The position numbers were made by a program, and so were the translations under genes. From contig JASLAV010000907.1 of assembly GCA_030146905.1 (NCBI GenBank), forward strand, positions 1 through 8,076: DNA of 8,076 bases. The letters are read 5' to 3'. Shown here piece after piece: positions 6,464 to 8,076 of the stretch (position 1 is the first letter of the stretch; each line of letters begins with the position of its first letter). This DNA is from Lentzea sp. GTDB lineage: Bacteria; Actinomycetota; Actinomycetes; Mycobacteriales; Pseudonocardiaceae. The notes beneath the pieces are model-generated. The model made no database searches, was not told the DNA's origin, and worked only from the letters and a program-made list of their open reading frames with translations.

Positions 6464-7285
6464 TCAGGCGTCCCTGCCGAAGTGAACGTCGCCGTTCACC
6501 ACGCCGCCCTGGATGACGTTGCGAGCTGTTCCGGTGAAGACGTTCTCGACCCGCATCCCGCGAGGCGGGGGGCCGCCGGTGTCCTCCAGCTCGGCGATGA
6601 CGGCCGCGGCGAACGCGGCGGCGTTGCTGGCCGCGGTCCGCTGCGAGCCGGCGCGGTCGGCGATCTGCTTGCGGCCGTCGGAGTGGTCGCTGATGGCGCG
6701 GATGGTCATGGTGGGCGCCCTGTTCAGGTGCGCGGCGTGCGCGACGCCCGCGCTCTCCATCTCGATCGCGACCGCGTCGTTGTAGTGCGTGCGCAACAGG
6801 TCCGCGAGCTCCGACTTCTTGGCGTCCTTGACGATCTCGCCCGCCGCGATCGGGTAGAAGTGCACCGGCGGCCACTCCCCCGCCATCATCACGTGCCGCG
6901 CGATCTGCTCGACGTGGTGCGGTGCCTCGAAAGCACGCGGCCGAGCGTTGAAGCCGTCCGGACCGTCGTACCCGCCGTGGTAGGCGTAGACCTTGGTGGC
7001 CACCACGACGTCGCCGATCCCCAGCGTCGGCTTCAGGGCTCCCGCGACACCGACGAACAGCACGAGGTCCGGCTCGAACTCGGCGATCGCGCGTTCGGTG
7101 ATGGTGGCGGCCATCGTGTTGCCCTTGCCGATCAGGGCGATCGCCACCCGCCTGCCTTTGATGGTCCCGACTTCGAACCACGTACCGGCCGGGTGCACGT
7201 GCCTGCGCACGTCCGTCAGGTGCTCCCGGACCGCGGTGTACTCCAGCTCGAGCGCGGTGAGTATCACGACCATGCCGAGAGACAC
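6464..7285 (-). CDS. MTA/SAH nucleosidase-fold (phosphorylase superfamily) effector with C-terminal RHIM/BASS-like motif
   Basis: Residues about 5-235 form a PNP_UDP_1 domain of the MTA/SAH-nucleosidase type. Its key acids match E. coli MTAN: E15 in LTALELEY (E12 there), E177 in VAIEMES (E174) and D200 in IRAISDHSDG (D197), the last two with the same 23-residue spacing. GVAGALKPTLGIGDVVVATK (80-99) is the glycine-rich base/ribose loop. A Pro-rich linker (GGPPPRG) leads to a C-terminal tail at 246-270 (FTGTARNVIQGGVVNGD, then VHFG) that housekeeping MTANs lack. The family cleaves the N-glycosidic bond of adenosine compounds. Related domains act as ATP-cleaving immune effectors in bacteria and as effector domains of fungal NLRs. 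The substrate here is unknown; MTA/SAH recycling cannot be excluded, but the tail argues for an effector. No Shine-Dalgarno is seen before GTG 7285 or ATG 7273; a leaderless GTG fits the promoter spacing. First gene of a two-gene operon. Confidence 0.88.
   Translation of the reverse strand: MSLGMVVILTALELEYTAVREHLTDVRRHVHPAGTWFEVGTIKGRRVAIALIGKGNTMAATITERAIAEFEPDLVLFVGVAGALKPTLGIGDVVVATKVYAYHGGYDGPDGFNARPRAFEAPHHVEQIARHVMMAGEWPPVHFYPIAAGEIVKDAKKSELADLLRTHYNDAVAIEMESAGVAHAAHLNRAPTMTIRAISDHSDGRKQIADRAGSQRTAASNAAAFAAAVIAELEDTGGPPPRGMRVENVFTGTARNVIQGGVVNGDVHFGRDA
6476..6550 (-). other. Coding segment of C-terminal RHIM/BASS-like motif
   Basis: This segment encodes residues 246-270 of the nucleosidase. 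It shares the core NVIQGGVV with the neighbouring protein, but the codons differ at several third positions (for example GTC/GTG for Val, GGC/GGA for Gly). The peptide, rather than the DNA, therefore seems to have been kept. It lies after a Pro-rich linker at the extreme C-terminus, the usual place of an effector's signalling motif. Confidence 0.6.
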
Positions 7286-7289
7286 TAAC

Positions 7290-7310
7290 TTATTGTCGAA
7301 GTGACAACAA
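7290..7310. promoter_or_regulatory. Palindromic operator in front of the nucleosidase operon
   Basis: The core is TTGTC (7293-7297), 5 bp, GACAA (7303-7307). Outside it lie one mismatched pair and two more matching pairs (TT 7290-7291, AA 7309-7310). It matches the site upstream of the Nudix regulator gene at 15 of 21 positions, with the mismatched pair in the same place. On the minus strand a possible -10, GACAAT (7292-7297), lies inside it, ending 6 nt before the GTG at 7285. Binding would block transcription. The -35 region is poor. Confidence 0.6.
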
Positions 7311-7311
7311 C

Positions 7312-7325
7312 AGGCCGAACGGCCT
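7312..7325 (-). terminator. Short hairpin after the Nudix regulator gene
   Basis: On the minus strand AGGCC-GTTC-GGCCT forms a compact GC stem 11 nt past the Nudix gene stop codon, followed by GTTGTTGT. An overlapping alternative stem, GGCCT with AGGCC (7321-7336), uses the same left arm. It probably ends or weakens Nudix-gene transcription, so that the nucleosidase operon depends on its own promoter. The stem is short and the T-tract is broken. Confidence 0.4.
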
Positions 7326-7336
7326 ACCGGGAGGCC

Positions 7337-8020
7337 CTACCGGTGACGTGACATGGGGGGAAGCAACAGCTCGGCCTCACCCGCGCGGTAGAGCGCGGCC
7401 GGTCGGCCGTTGCCCGTCGACCGCTTCTCCCCGGTCGCCTCGATGAACCCGTCCGCGTCGGTGACCTTGCGGTGGAAGTTCGGCTTGTCGAGCGCGAAGC
7501 CCCACACCGCCTCGTAGACGGCGCGCAGCTCGCCGATGGTGAACTCGGTGCCGCAGAACGCGGTCGCGATGGTGGTGTTCTGCAGCTTGTCCCGCGCCTG
7601 CTCCACCGCGTCGCGCAGGATCACGTCGTGGTCGAAGGCCAGCCCGGTGGCCTCGCCGACGGGCACCCAGCGAGCGGCCCGCGCGTCACCGCCGGCGACC
7701 GGCACCGGCAGGTCCGGCGCGATCGCCAGGTAGGCGCAGGTGATCACCCGCGGCGTCCGCGGGTCGCGGTCCGGCGCCGAGTAGACGCCGACCTGCTCCA
7801 GGTGCAGCGTCGCGGGGTCCACTCCGGTCTCTTCGGCCAGCTCGCGCGCCGCCGTTTCGTCCAGCGACTCACGTCCGCGCACGAACCCGCCGGGCAGGGC
7901 GAGCCTGCCGCGGAACGGCTCGTTGGCGCGCTCGACCAGCAGCACGTGCAGCACACCGTCCCTGATCGTGAGGATGACCAGGTCAGCGGTCATCGTGACG
8001 CGAAGACGACTCGTGGGCAC
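7337..8020 (-). CDS. NrtR-like Nudix-domain transcriptional regulator
   Basis: This 227-residue protein has the NrtR layout. An N-terminal Nudix domain (about 10-145) is followed by a winged-helix DNA-binding domain (about 155-215; FTIGELRAVYEAVWG, then NFHRKV, GFIEATGEKR and RPAALYR). The Nudix box (45-67) is complete: G, five residues, E51, seven residues, then RELAEETGV. Many NrtR regulators have a decayed box and only bind ADP-ribose-type ligands; an intact one could also hydrolyse them. NrtR proteins are known as repressors of NAD biosynthesis and salvage genes. No NAD gene is seen here. Instead, a palindrome shared with the site in front of the downstream nucleosidase operon suggests local control of that operon plus autoregulation. 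GTG 8020 fits a leaderless start after TAGGCT; ATG 7993 is the alternative. The effector molecule is inferred from the family only. Confidence 0.88.
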   Translation of the reverse strand: MPTSRLRVTMTADLVILTIRDGVLHVLLVERANEPFRGRLALPGGFVRGRESLDETAARELAEETGVDPATLHLEQVGVYSAPDRDPRTPRVITCAYLAIAPDLPVPVAGGDARAARWVPVGEATGLAFDHDVILRDAVEQARDKLQNTTIATAFCGTEFTIGELRAVYEAVWGFALDKPNFHRKVTDADGFIEATGEKRSTGNGRPAALYRAGEAELLLPPMSRHR

Positions 8021-8026
8021 CGGGAC

Positions 8027-8054
8027 AGCCTACTTCATGTCAAGCTGACATCAA
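8027..8054 (-). promoter_or_regulatory. Probable promoter of the Nudix regulator gene
   Basis: On the minus strand TTGATG (8049-8054) and TAGGCT (8027-8032, fits TAnnnT) are spaced by 16 nt. The -10 ends 6 nt before the GTG at 8020, predicting a leaderless transcript. The palindrome 8034-8054 covers the -35 and spacer. Confidence 0.45.
8034..8054. promoter_or_regulatory. Palindromic operator in front of the Nudix regulator gene
   Basis: The core is ATGTCA (8037-8042), AGC, TGACAT (8046-8051). Beyond it lie one mismatched pair (8036/8052) and matching TT (8034-8035) with AA (8053-8054); a C/G pair (8033/8055) extends it further. It shares the TGTC-N5-GACA core and outer bases with the site at 7290-7310. 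Lying between the -35 and -10 of the Nudix gene, it suits autorepression. Confidence 0.6.
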
Positions 8055-8076
8055 GGGCGATCCACAGTGGACCCGG

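Noticed and set aside
6347..6550. The two similar motif-coding stretches as a recent DNA direct repeat or recombination site
   Set aside because: Identity is interrupted at third codon positions and confined to the reading frame, so a conserved peptide motif explains it better.
4556..7288. A 910-codon open frame on the plus strand, antisense to the membrane-protein and nucleosidase genes
   Set aside because: Its translation is low-complexity and rich in Arg, His, Asp and Val with no domain, as expected for the complement of GC-rich genes. The minus-strand frames have recognisable motifs and ribosome-binding sites.
1..8076. CRISPR arrays, tRNA or rRNA genes, intact transposases or integrases
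   Set aside because: No repeat-spacer pattern, cloverleaf, rRNA stretch or transposase motif was seen on either strand.

Overview
The window is high-GC DNA with strong G/C third-position bias, GTG starts, TAnnnT-type -10 boxes with apparently leaderless starts, and MocR, TetR and Nudix-type regulators. This fits a GC-rich actinomycete; a Pseudonocardiaceae-like host is a guess from style, not shown. Seven genes are supported, one of them cut by the window edge. The coding strand alternates, giving three divergent or convergent gene blocks.

Left block (1-1334): a Tat-exported [2Fe-2S] subunit of a xanthine dehydrogenase/aldehyde oxidase-type enzyme (minus, runs off the left edge) is divergent from a TetR/AcrR regulator (plus). 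The 110-bp gap holds a good minus-strand promoter overlapped by interlocking inverted repeats, so the TetR protein probably represses the oxidoreductase genes and perhaps itself.

Middle block (1409-4114): an M20 (ArgE/DapE-type) metallohydrolase (minus) is divergent from a full-length MocR regulator (GntR-type HTH fused to a PLP aminotransferase-fold domain, plus). A perfect 10-bp inverted repeat lies between them and is the likely MocR operator. A 59-bp nested hairpin (4141-4199) separates this block from the next, as a terminator or a MITE-like remnant.

Right block (4199-8076), the interesting part: three minus-strand genes. First comes an NrtR-like Nudix/winged-helix regulator, then a short hairpin, then a two-gene operon. 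The operon encodes an MTA/SAH-nucleosidase-fold protein with all three key catalytic acids, followed by a four-TM protein of unknown family. The C-terminus of the nucleosidase and the N-terminus of the membrane protein carry nearly the same ~23-residue, Gly/Val/Gln-rich motif (core NVIQGGVV then GD). This looks like the RHIM/PP/BASS3-type amyloid signalling motifs that bacteria use to couple a receptor (motif at the N-terminus) to a neighbouring effector (motif at the C-terminus). The partner here is a membrane protein with no visible NTPase, not an NLR/STAND receptor.

A matching 21-bp palindrome (core TGTC-N5-GACA, 15/21 identical) sits in front of both the Nudix regulator and the nucleosidase operon. 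I infer that a regulator able to sense ADP-ribose or NAD-related metabolites controls a nucleosidase-based, amyloid-triggered defence or cell-death module. Function, amyloid formation and regulation are all inference from sequence.
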